Translations under genes and position numbers: made by a program
The notes under the pieces: model-generated
Told to the model about the DNA's origin: nothing
The model's database searches: none
Seen by the model: the letters and a program-made list of their open reading frames with translations, nothing else
Shown: positions 6,752 through 11,985 of the stretch, piece by piece
How positions within the stretch are numbered: the stretch's first letter is position 1
How the letters are laid out: every line of letters starts with the position of its first letter
Source of the DNA: Bdellovibrio sp.
Lineage (GTDB): Bacteria > Bdellovibrionota > UBA1018
NCBI GenBank assembly: GCA_016213345.1
Contig: JACRAO010000234.1
Location: 1 to 11,985, forward strand
Direction of reading: 5' to 3'
Length of the DNA: 11,985 bases

Positions 6752-9080
6752 GAGGCTGTTTTTAGGTTTTTGTGCCTTTTGTATGGTAATTTTGATTGCA
6801 ATCATTGCTGTTCCTTTTTTTGTAAATGTTGATCAATATAGAGCTCAGATTACGCAAACGGTCAATGAACGCATTAATGGCAAGCTTGAACTAGGAAAAC
6901 TTTCATTGTCGCTTTGGGGACAAATTAAAGTAGAGGTTGGCGGACTCAAACTTTTTGATACAAAAGAAAATCAAATAGTTTCTGTCAAAGATGCTTGGTT
7001 TCATTTTCCTTTTTTGTCTATTTTATCTGGAGCTCCTACTTTGAACTTCAAAATGATAAAACCAGAATTATCGGTTTTAAAAGACAAAAATGGAAGTCTT
7101 AATGTTTTAACTCTGATGAAACAGCCCATTGCTGTGGACACACCAAAAACACCACAAGAAGGCCAGAAAATAACACCACAGAAATTTGAATTTCCAGGTA
7201 TCGTATCAAAAGCGGTGTTTGGAGTAGAAATTTTACAAGCGTTATTGGTTTATAGGGATGTGACTTTAAGTAAAGAGCCTCAAAGTGTAAAAAATTTGAA
7301 TTTAAGATTAAAAAATATATCTTTAGAGCAAGCTACAGAGTTAGAAATTTGGGGTGATATAGATGGCTCGAAACTTAAAGATACTTTAAGCATTAGAGGA
7401 CCTTTTAGAATTAGCGGCAACGCTAGGCCAGAACTTGTACAAAAAAGATTTGATAAAATTACGATCGATTTATTGGGTAATTTTGATGACATCGAAGTTC
7501 TTGTGCCTGATCTATTTGAAAAGAAAAAAGGTGTCAAAGCACAGTTTAAGGCTCAAATGCAATCCAGTTTTGAAAAAGCTTCTGTTACAGCAGTTGCTAC
7601 ATTTTTTAATGCAGAATTTAAGGTGCAGGGATCTGTAGCAAATTTCAATCAGCCACAGGTTGAGTTTTCAATCAAATCTAACGAAATTGCTTTGAATCCA
7701 TGGAATAGTTTAGTCTATTCATTGAAAAGTTATGACCTAGGTGGTGTGGCATCGTTAGAGGCTGGGATTAATGGGTCTGCCCAGCAACTTGGATATAAGG
7801 CACAGGTGCAGTTTAAAAACGTTACAGCCAAGGCTCCACATTTAAAAGCACAACCTCAAATTGACGGAGCTGTAAAAGTATCTACAAATCAAATCGAAAG
7901 TTTTTGGGTGACATTAAAAGCGCCAGGAAATGATTTGAAAGTACAAGGCAGATTGGTTTCTTTCGAAAAACCAAGTATAGAAGTTTCTGTGGTGTCTGCA
8001 GGCATAGATTTGGACCAGCTCATTGATTTTCCTAGACCTTCTAAATTGGCTAAATCGGCTACATCGGCAGATTATGACACGATGTTAAAGCCAATGCGCG
8101 AAAATCAGTTTCTCAAGACGATGGCAGTTTTAGTTAATGTTAATTTTAAAACCATAAAGGCTTATGATGTAAAAATAGAAAATCTTACAACTAAATTTGT
8201 TTTGAGAGATCTGGTTTCAAATTTAGAAAATCTTTCTATGGATATTTGGAGTGGTCATGTCAAGGCGGGGATGGTGGTTGACTTAAAACCTAATGAGCCT
8301 ACCTATCAAGCCACCATGGATGTAAGTGGATTGGATCTAAAGCAGGCTGTGAGTTCACAATTACAGATGTTTAAACAAACTATTTATGGGAAGGCGTTTT
8401 TTAAGATGAATGCTAGCGGTACAAGTTTCAATCCTGATCCGGCCATTAAAAATCTAAACGCCAAGGGTTTTATGAAAGTTGAAAAACCAACTTTTACTAC
8501 TATTGATATAGGCAAAATTGCAGGTGAGGCGTTAAATAGCACGGTAACAAAGCTAGGGGATAAGATTTCGTCATTGAAAGGAAAAAATGTTAATTTAGAA
8601 AAAGCTAAAGCAGCATCTAGATATGACTTAATAAGTTCTGATTTTACAATAGCTGGAGGGAAGTTTAGGGCACCTAACTTTGTGGCAAAGGCAGAACCCA
8701 ATCAAGGTATTGACTTTAGAGGAGACACAACGGTGGGTATCAAAGATTACTCGCTTAAAGCCTCTTGGGAAGTGATTGACACCTACAATATCACACATGC
8801 CAGAGATTTATCTGCTGAGCAATCTGGTGTGAAGGTGGAGCATTTGTTAGCAGAAGGCAATGGCCCTGTGCATTTTCCAATCACAGCGGGTTGCACGTTA
8901 TTGTCGCCTTGTTATACATATACCGAAGTACCTGAATTTTTAGGGAAAATCGCATTAGCTAATGTTTCTCATGCAGTTGCGGAAAAAGCTCAAGAAAAAG
9001 TGCTAGACATAACAAAACAAGCTACACCTGCAGCACAAGATAAGGTAAAAGGGTTAACAAAGAAATTTTTTGGTAAATAA
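6738..9080 (+). CDS. AsmA-family envelope protein
   Basis: The 780-residue protein starts with a basic tip and one transmembrane helix (about 8-29), followed by the AsmA N-terminal pattern: helix VDQYRAQITQTVNERINGKLELGKL, then LWGQIKVEVGGLKLFD. The rest is mostly alternating beta strands expected on the periplasmic side. An AsmA C-terminal-like part covers about 495-715 (FKMNASGTS, LNAKGFMKVEKP, SDFTIAGGKFRAPNF, GDTTVGIKDYSL). AsmA-like proteins are bridge-like, anchored in the inner membrane, and are implicated in phospholipid transport and outer-membrane homeostasis; the exact cargo here is unknown. A TVDTPKTP-type low-complexity linker (about 132-147) splits the N-terminal strands. Two cysteines (719, 725) sit in a conserved-looking GC..LSPCY turn and could form a disulfide. 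The C-terminus is an amphipathic Lys/Ala/Gln-rich helix (about 737-780). The gene overlaps gatB by 14 bp and precedes a lipoprotein gene by 15 bp. Confidence 0.87.
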   Translation: MRLLKRLFLGFCAFCMVILIAIIAVPFFVNVDQYRAQITQTVNERINGKLELGKLSLSLWGQIKVEVGGLKLFDTKENQIVSVKDAWFHFPFLSILSGAPTLNFKMIKPELSVLKDKNGSLNVLTLMKQPIAVDTPKTPQEGQKITPQKFEFPGIVSKAVFGVEILQALLVYRDVTLSKEPQSVKNLNLRLKNISLEQATELEIWGDIDGSKLKDTLSIRGPFRISGNARPELVQKRFDKITIDLLGNFDDIEVLVPDLFEKKKGVKAQFKAQMQSSFEKASVTAVATFFNAEFKVQGSVANFNQPQVEFSIKSNEIALNPWNSLVYSLKSYDLGGVASLEAGINGSAQQLGYKAQVQFKNVTAKAPHLKAQPQIDGAVKVSTNQIESFWVTLKAPGNDLKVQGRLVSFEKPSIEVSVVSAGIDLDQLIDFPRPSKLAKSATSADYDTMLKPMRENQFLKTMAVLVNVNFKTIKAYDVKIENLTTKFVLRDLVSNLENLSMDIWSGHVKAGMVVDLKPNEPTYQATMDVSGLDLKQAVSSQLQMFKQTIYGKAFFKMNASGTSFNPDPAIKNLNAKGFMKVEKPTFTTIDIGKIAGEALNSTVTKLGDKISSLKGKNVNLEKAKAASRYDLISSDFTIAGGKFRAPNFVAKAEPNQGIDFRGDTTVGIKDYSLKASWEVIDTYNITHARDLSAEQSGVKVEHLLAEGNGPVHFPITAGCTLLSPCYTYTEVPEFLGKIALANVSHAVAEKAQEKVLDITKQATPAAQDKVKGLTKKFFGK

Positions 9081-9084
9081 TAAT

Positions 9085-9090
9085 GGAGGT
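9085..9090 (+). promoter_or_regulatory. Strong ribosome-binding site for lipoprotein gene 1
   Basis: GGAGGT lies 5 bases before the ATG at 9096 and is a near-perfect Shine-Dalgarno. It occupies the 15-bp gap after the AsmA-like gene and supports high translation of this small lipoprotein from the shared transcript. Confidence 0.75.
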
Positions 9091-9095
9091 CGAAT

Positions 9096-9560
9096 ATGAA
9101 ACGCGTTAACTATCTTGATTTAGCAGTAGTGGCTCTTATGGTTGGGAGTATGTTTTTGGGTTGTTCTAATGAAAAAATAAAGAACAAATCAAAAGAGTCA
9201 GCAGCTCGTTATTGGCAGGACAAGGCATTTCCGGGCAAGGCGTATGATGTTCAGGTGGTAGAAGCAGAAAAAACAGATGACGGAATGTATAGAGTGAAGG
9301 GTATTGTTGATGGAGAAACGCGAGTGGGAATGTTTAATCCTGAAACAGAGACTTTTTCAGAAGGGTATTATTCATTGGCGCATGAGCGAAATCGGAAAAT
9401 TGCAGAACTTGAACAAGAAGTAAAGTATTGGAAAGAAAAAGCAGAGAGTTTAGAAAAAGAAAATTATAAACTCAAAGTCCAACACAATATGGGAACTGGT
9501 ACAAAGACAGAGGGTGATCCTGTTCAAAAAGCTAAAACCGAACAGCCAAGTGGAAATTAA
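9096..9560 (+). CDS. Predicted lipoprotein with C-terminal coiled coil, unknown function
   Basis: This is a 154-residue protein. A short N-terminus with one Lys-Arg is followed by a hydrophobic run and FLGCSNEK, giving a probable lipidated Cys23. The residue at -3 is Phe, so the lipobox is slightly off-consensus. The mature part has a small mixed domain (about 35-92: AARYWQDKAFPGKAYDVQVV...MYRVKGIVDGETRVGMFN) that looks like a short beta sheet. A charged heptad-type coiled coil follows (about 98-131: KIAELEQEVKYWKEKAESLEKEN), then a polar disordered tail. I do not recognise a family. The coiled coil suggests oligomerisation or binding to a periplasmic partner. The gene follows the AsmA-like gene by 15 bp with a strong Shine-Dalgarno, so an envelope role alongside AsmA is a reasonable inference. 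The + strand gap after it carries a large hairpin. Confidence 0.8.
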   Translation: MKRVNYLDLAVVALMVGSMFLGCSNEKIKNKSKESAARYWQDKAFPGKAYDVQVVEAEKTDDGMYRVKGIVDGETRVGMFNPETETFSEGYYSLAHERNRKIAELEQEVKYWKEKAESLEKENYKLKVQHNMGTGTKTEGDPVQKAKTEQPSGN

Positions 9561-9586
9561 TTTATTTGATAAACATCTATTGCTTG

Positions 9587-9615
9587 CTTTTTGTTTCACT
9601 GTGTGAAACAAAAAG
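9587..9615. repeat. Perfect 13-bp inverted repeat with 3-base loop between the lipoprotein genes
   Basis: CTTTTTGTTTCAC (9587-9599), loop TGT, GTGAAACAAAAAG (9603-9615). No unpaired T-tract follows the stem on either strand, because the T and A runs are themselves inside the stem, so it is not a canonical terminator. It lies 26 bp past one lipoprotein stop and 21 bp before the start of the next. In RNA it would form a stable hairpin that could protect the upstream mRNA 3' end, attenuate read-through, or mark a processing site. In DNA it could be a dimer-binding operator for the second lipoprotein gene. Confidence 0.8.
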
Positions 9616-9623
9616 TATTAATT

Positions 9624-9629
9624 GGGGAG
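9624..9629 (+). promoter_or_regulatory. Ribosome-binding site that sets the start of lipoprotein gene 2
   Basis: GGGGAG lies 7 bases before the ATG at 9637. It rules out the alternative in-frame TTG at 9622, which sits upstream of this site and would spoil the signal peptide with an extra MGREY. The site begins only 8 bases after the inverted repeat at 9587-9615, so folding of that hairpin could affect initiation. Confidence 0.7.
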
Positions 9630-9636
9630 AGAGTAT

Positions 9637-10293
9637 ATGTTAAGAAATAAAATTATTTTTTCTATTTTAGCTTTATGTGCTTTGATGTTTAACACTTCGT
9701 GTAGTAAAAATACTACCACAGATAATACTACTCCAACTGAGCTTGACGGTACGTGGGTGAGTGGGTGTATAAGTGGCGGTTTCGGGATTTATTCAAAAAG
9801 AACTTTTGCAACAAGTGGGAATAGTTTTACAAATACAGAAATAACCTATTCGGACTCAAGTTGTTTAGATGCAAATAAAATGTCCAAATTTGTAGATACT
9901 GGTACTTTTGCTCTTGGAGATGTGGTTTCGATTTCAGATGTAATTGCAGCTACTAGTAGTACTAAAAAATTTGATTGGGTTGTTTCAAAATTAGTTATAA
10001 CACCTTTACGCACAGATGTTGCAAGTGATTATAATACTGCAAGTGGTGGTGCAGGATATTGTAGCGTGACAACGTGGGTTAAAGATCAGGAAACAAATGT
10101 TACTGATAAATCATGTACAGATATCAAATCAAGTGGCACAACATTTTATGATATTTATAAGCTAGATACTTCTGCCACTCCAAATACTTTAACTTTTGGT
10201 AATCCATTAGCTGATCCAACTAAGGATCGCAGTACAGATGCTAAGCGTCCAAGCACGCTTTATACTGGTACTAATGTTTTTACAAAACAATAA
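9637..10293 (+). CDS. Predicted lipoprotein, Thr/Ser-rich, four-cysteine beta-type domain, unknown function
   Basis: The protein has 218 residues. The signal sequence is basic tip MLRNK, then a hydrophobic core (IIFSILALCALMF) and NTSCSKN, predicting lipidation at Cys22 with an unusual Asn at -3. A Thr/Asn linker (26-34) leads to a domain that opens with LDGTWVSGC (36-44). It continues through short beta-prone segments rich in Ser and Thr and ends near RPSTLYTGTNVFTK. Four mature cysteines (44, 76, 142, 160) could form two disulfides. The GTW..C opening and repeated Y.D..C and FDW spacing resemble small lipocalin-like exported proteins I have seen among predatory and other deltaproteobacterial genomes, but I cannot name a family. 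It probably sits at the outer membrane or cell surface. A 76-bp gap with an inverted repeat precedes it, and ppx starts 2 bp after its stop. Confidence 0.8.
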   Translation: MLRNKIIFSILALCALMFNTSCSKNTTTDNTTPTELDGTWVSGCISGGFGIYSKRTFATSGNSFTNTEITYSDSSCLDANKMSKFVDTGTFALGDVVSISDVIAATSSTKKFDWVVSKLVITPLRTDVASDYNTASGGAGYCSVTTWVKDQETNVTDKSCTDIKSSGTTFYDIYKLDTSATPNTLTFGNPLADPTKDRSTDAKRPSTLYTGTNVFTKQ

Positions 10294-10295
10294 AA

Positions 10296-11207
10296 ATGTT
10301 AAAGGCTTCGATTGATTTAGGAACTAATACTTGTTTGCTTCTGATTGCTGAATGGGATGAGAATAAAAAAGAAGTTGCTAGTGTACTGGGTGATTTTGCT
10401 AATGTAGTTCGGTTGGGCGAAGGTGTAGACAAAACAAAAGAGTTTTCTAAACCCGCAATGGATCGCGCGTATGCATGCCTGAAGAAATACTGTAACGAGT
10501 TAGAAAAATTTCACTTAACCCCAGCTCAAACTATTTGTGTTGCAACAAGCCAAGCACGTGATGCCAAAAACAGTTTGAGTTTTTTTTCTGAAATTAAAAG
10601 CCATGTGGGATTTGATTTTCAGATTTTATCCGGTAGCGAAGAAGCTGGGTTTACTTTTACCGGAGCACTTTTGCCAGACATGAATGCAAAAGAAACTCTA
10701 GTGATAGATATTGGGGGCGGTAGTTCGGAGATCATGTCAGCTCACAGTGGGATGAGTTTGGATGTGGGTTCTGTTCGCTTTACAGAGCGGTTTTTGAAAT
10801 CTGACCCAGTTACAGATAACGAATTTTGGAATTGCCAGAAAGCTATTGATGAAGTTATTGATCACAATATTATAAAACATTTACCTTGGCGTGAAAAAAA
10901 CCCATCTTTGCAACTCTTGGCTGTTGCGGGTACTGCAACTACGCTGGCGCAGTTGCATTTAAATCTGAAACAATTTGACGCAAATCAAATAGACTCTTGT
11001 CTTTTAACTCGAGGTGATGTGCATCGAATGGTCGAAGAACTCAAGTGGCGAACTATCTCAGAAAGACTTAGTTTACCTGGTGTTGGCGAAGGTAGAGCAG
11101 ATGTACTCCTTGCAGGCGCACTCATCTTGTGGAGAGTGATGGAAATTTTCAATTTCACCAATACACGAGTGAGTACACGCGGACTGAGATTTGGTGTGTT
11201 TGTATAG
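10296..11207 (+). CDS. ppx: Ppx/GppA-family phosphatase (exopolyphosphatase or pppGpp phosphatase), single-domain form
   Basis: The product is a 303-residue actin-fold phosphatase. Motifs are all visible: first phosphate loop DLGTNT (7-12), SGSEEAG with the presumed catalytic Glu (112-118), second loop DIGGGSSE (138-145), GTATT (212-216), RADVLLAGALI (267-277) and STRGLRFG (293-300). Family members hydrolyse terminal phosphates from polyphosphate or convert pppGpp to ppGpp in the cytoplasm; sequence alone does not decide which. The length fits the short class, which lacks the C-terminal HD-like domain of the 500-residue E. coli PPX. The ATG at 10296 is 2 bp after the preceding stop and has no Shine-Dalgarno, so translation likely depends on coupling to the lipoprotein gene. 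It is the last gene of the + block and converges with the minus-strand gene after a 2-bp gap, with no terminator in between. Confidence 0.9.
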   Translation: MLKASIDLGTNTCLLLIAEWDENKKEVASVLGDFANVVRLGEGVDKTKEFSKPAMDRAYACLKKYCNELEKFHLTPAQTICVATSQARDAKNSLSFFSEIKSHVGFDFQILSGSEEAGFTFTGALLPDMNAKETLVIDIGGGSSEIMSAHSGMSLDVGSVRFTERFLKSDPVTDNEFWNCQKAIDEVIDHNIIKHLPWREKNPSLQLLAVAGTATTLAQLHLNLKQFDANQIDSCLLTRGDVHRMVEELKWRTISERLSLPGVGEGRADVLLAGALILWRVMEIFNFTNTRVSTRGLRFGVFV

Positions 11208-11209
11208 TC

Positions 11210-11509
11210 TTACTGTCTTTGTAGTGTAAACAAGCAGTTTTCTTCGTCAAGCTTTGTCAAAGTCACAAGTCTAAAACTTCGCTGTGCAATGTAAAAAACT
11301 TTGCGAATTGGTTCTTTGTCATAAAGAGGATTGAAAACATTCGAAGGATTATCAATTGTAAAATCAAACCCTTCAAAGTTACATGTAGCTTTGATTTGGC
11401 AAAGACCCTTATTCATACATGCATCCCACTTTTGAAAATTAGCACTTGAGCTATTGACAAATAACACCAGCGCTCCACAAATGCCTATTAAAGTAATTAT
11501 TGGTTTCAT
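11210..11509 (-). CDS. Small secreted protein with four cysteines, unknown function
   Basis: This 99-residue protein starts MKPIITLIGICGALVLF, a signal peptide, with a likely signal peptidase I site after SSSA (about residue 23). The mature part of about 76 residues has four cysteines (31, 37, 43, 92): CMNKGLC, then ATCNFEG and ENCLF, enough for two disulfides. The pattern FEGFDFTIDN...RKVFYIAQRSFRLVTL suggests a small beta-rich fold. I recognise no family. AGGGGG (on the minus strand, 11516-11521) lies 6 bases upstream of the ATG at 11509 and supports this start, and a promoter-like pair sits further upstream. It is convergent with ppx: the two stop codons are 2 bp apart. It is probably monocistronic, since the upstream minus-strand gene ends 199 bp before its start. 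Confidence 0.7.
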   Translation of the reverse strand: MKPIITLIGICGALVLFVNSSSANFQKWDACMNKGLCQIKATCNFEGFDFTIDNPSNVFNPLYDKEPIRKVFYIAQRSFRLVTLTKLDEENCLFTLQRQ

Positions 11510-11515
11510 TGTTTT

Positions 11516-11521
11516 CCCCCT
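11516..11521 (-). promoter_or_regulatory. Ribosome-binding site of the small secreted protein
   Basis: Read on the minus strand this is AGGGGG followed by AAAACA and the ATG, a 6-base spacer. It supports a real translated gene at 11210-11509. Confidence 0.65.
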
Positions 11522-11522
11522 A

Positions 11523-11541
11523 AGGACTAGTCATAAGTCCT
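11523..11541. repeat. Short inverted repeat in the leader of the small secreted-protein gene
   Basis: AGGACT (11523-11528) and AGTCCT (11536-11541) flank a 7-base centre, just upstream of the ribosome-binding site on the minus strand. Six pairs are few, but the position in the 5' leader could allow a hairpin that affects translation or an operator-type contact. An overlapping 8-bp palindrome GACTAGTC lies at 11525-11532. Confidence 0.4.
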
Positions 11542-11570
11542 AATTATTGTCCCCGTAGACCTTTGCTGAG

Positions 11571-11599
11571 TATATAGCTAATTTTTTAGGAAAGATCAA
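11571..11599 (-). promoter_or_regulatory. Candidate sigma-70 promoter for the small secreted protein
   Basis: Read on the minus strand, TTGATC (11594-11599) and TATATA (11571-11576) are separated by exactly 17 bases. TATACT, two bases further on (11569-11574), is a better -10 with 19-base spacing. The transcript would start about 50-60 bases before the ATG at 11509. The region is AT-rich, so chance matches are common. Confidence 0.45.
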
Positions 11600-11645
11600 A
11601 TTTATAAATTAAATACACAATACATGCACCACGCACTGCATTACA

Positions 11646-11705
11646 CCAGTACGCTGACAGCTTAATTATTTTTAAAATAAAAAAAAATTAATATTCCAGT
11701 GCGCT
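11646..11705. repeat. Imperfect direct repeat CCAGTRCGCT, 50 bp apart
   Basis: CCAGTACGCT (11646-11655) recurs as CCAGTGCGCT (11696-11705), nine of ten bases matching. Each copy is followed within a few bases by CTTA and then a T-rich stretch containing TTATTTTT. Between them lies an A/T-only tract (about 11662-11695). The second copy runs up to the stop of the minus-strand membrane-protein gene. No clear terminator was found for that gene. The repeat may be a small duplication. Confidence 0.35.
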
Positions 11706-11708
11706 ATG

Positions 11709-11985
11709 CTAGTGCTTATTTTTCTTTCTCCTATCCATCACCAGTAAAAAAGCAGGTAGTGAAATGATGGCAGCAACTGCACATGTAATCTCTCCAATTA
11801 CTGCTAGTAAACCAAAACTAAAGAAAGCCTGGTTTTCAGCCAATAACAACGAACTATAACCGATAACCGTGGTTAAACTGCAAAGACTAACAGCTCCACC
11901 AGTGTTTTTAATAACACTAATAATATTGCCACTTTTTTCCTGCTGGTATCTTTGAAAAATATTGACTCCATAGTCAACTCCAATA
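11709..11985 (-). CDS. RND/MMPL-superfamily membrane protein, C-terminal part (5' end beyond window)
   Basis: The minus-strand frame is open from the right edge (first full codon ends at 11984) to a TAG at 11709-11711, giving 91 residues. It begins IGVDYGVNIFQRYQQEKSG, the typical GxDYxxxxxxRYxEE element that opens the last membrane block of MMPL and sterol-sensing/RND exporters. It continues with the TGGAVSLCSLTTVIGYSSLL helix and a final hydrophobic segment ending LPAFLLVMDRRKKNKH. Such proteins are large inner-membrane, proton-driven transporters of lipids or related hydrophobic cargo; the cargo cannot be told from this piece. The basic tail marks a cytoplasmic C-terminus. The downstream minus-strand gene starts 199 bp away with its own promoter-like signal, so an operon with it is not evident. 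Confidence 0.82.
   Translation of the reverse strand, partial: IGVDYGVNIFQRYQQEKSGNIISVIKNTGGAVSLCSLTTVIGYSSLLLAENQAFFSFGLLAVIGEITCAVAAIISLPAFLLVMDRRKKNKH

Noticed and set aside
8384..8701. Minus-strand ORF of 105 codons opposite the AsmA-like gene
   Set aside because: It is a mirror of the coding frame, with no ribosome-binding site, and AsmA continuity on + is clear.
9587..9615. Intrinsic terminator after lipoprotein gene 1
   Set aside because: The stem is strong, but the base of the stem is followed by TATTAATT rather than a T-run on +, and likewise none on the minus strand.
1..11985. CRISPR array, insertion sequence, phage, toxin-antitoxin or defence system
   Set aside because: No regularly spaced repeats, transposase or integrase motifs, terminal inverted repeats, or nuclease/toxin motifs were seen on either strand.

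Overview
The window looks like a chromosomal segment of an AT-rich, Gram-negative bacterium. The evidence is two lipoprotein-type signal sequences, an AsmA-like envelope protein, the C-terminus of an RND/MMPL-type membrane protein and an indirect-aminoacylation GatCAB operon. Protein style (GatB zinc motifs, AsmA C-terminus, many small Cys-containing secreted proteins) reminds me of Bdellovibrionota or other former deltaproteobacteria. That placement is an impression from memory, not a search result.

Layout. Bases 1-2833 carry the C-terminal part of a CBS-domain ClC channel/transporter and a complete UvrD/PcrA/Rep-type helicase, both on +, ended by a clear intrinsic terminator at 2879-2907. 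Bases 2908-3494 form an AT-rich gap containing one isolated short reading frame (3197-3448). Its codon choice differs from its neighbours and it may be a relic or an orphan gene. Bases 3495-11207 are a tightly packed + strand block: gatC, gatA, gatB, an AsmA-family protein, two predicted lipoproteins and a single-domain Ppx/GppA phosphatase. Most junctions are 1-15 bp gaps or short overlaps. The exception is the 76-bp gap before the second lipoprotein, which holds a perfect 13-bp inverted repeat. On the minus strand lie a small secreted Cys-containing protein (11210-11509), convergent with ppx and with its own promoter-like sequence, and the C-terminal 91 residues of an MMPL/RND-type protein that runs off the right edge.

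How the genes fit together. GatCAB makes Gln-tRNA(Gln) and/or Asn-tRNA(Asn) from mischarged Glu/Asp-tRNAs. AsmA, the two lipoproteins and the MMPL protein point to envelope lipid handling and outer-membrane maintenance, and Ppx/GppA to polyphosphate or (p)ppGpp metabolism. The physical coupling of gatB to asmA suggests co-expression of translation and envelope functions, but no single pathway unites the block.

I see no mobile element, CRISPR array, rRNA, tRNA or defence system. The window is mostly housekeeping, and the least explained parts are the 2.9-3.5 kb gap, the hairpin at 9587-9615 and the three small exported proteins.
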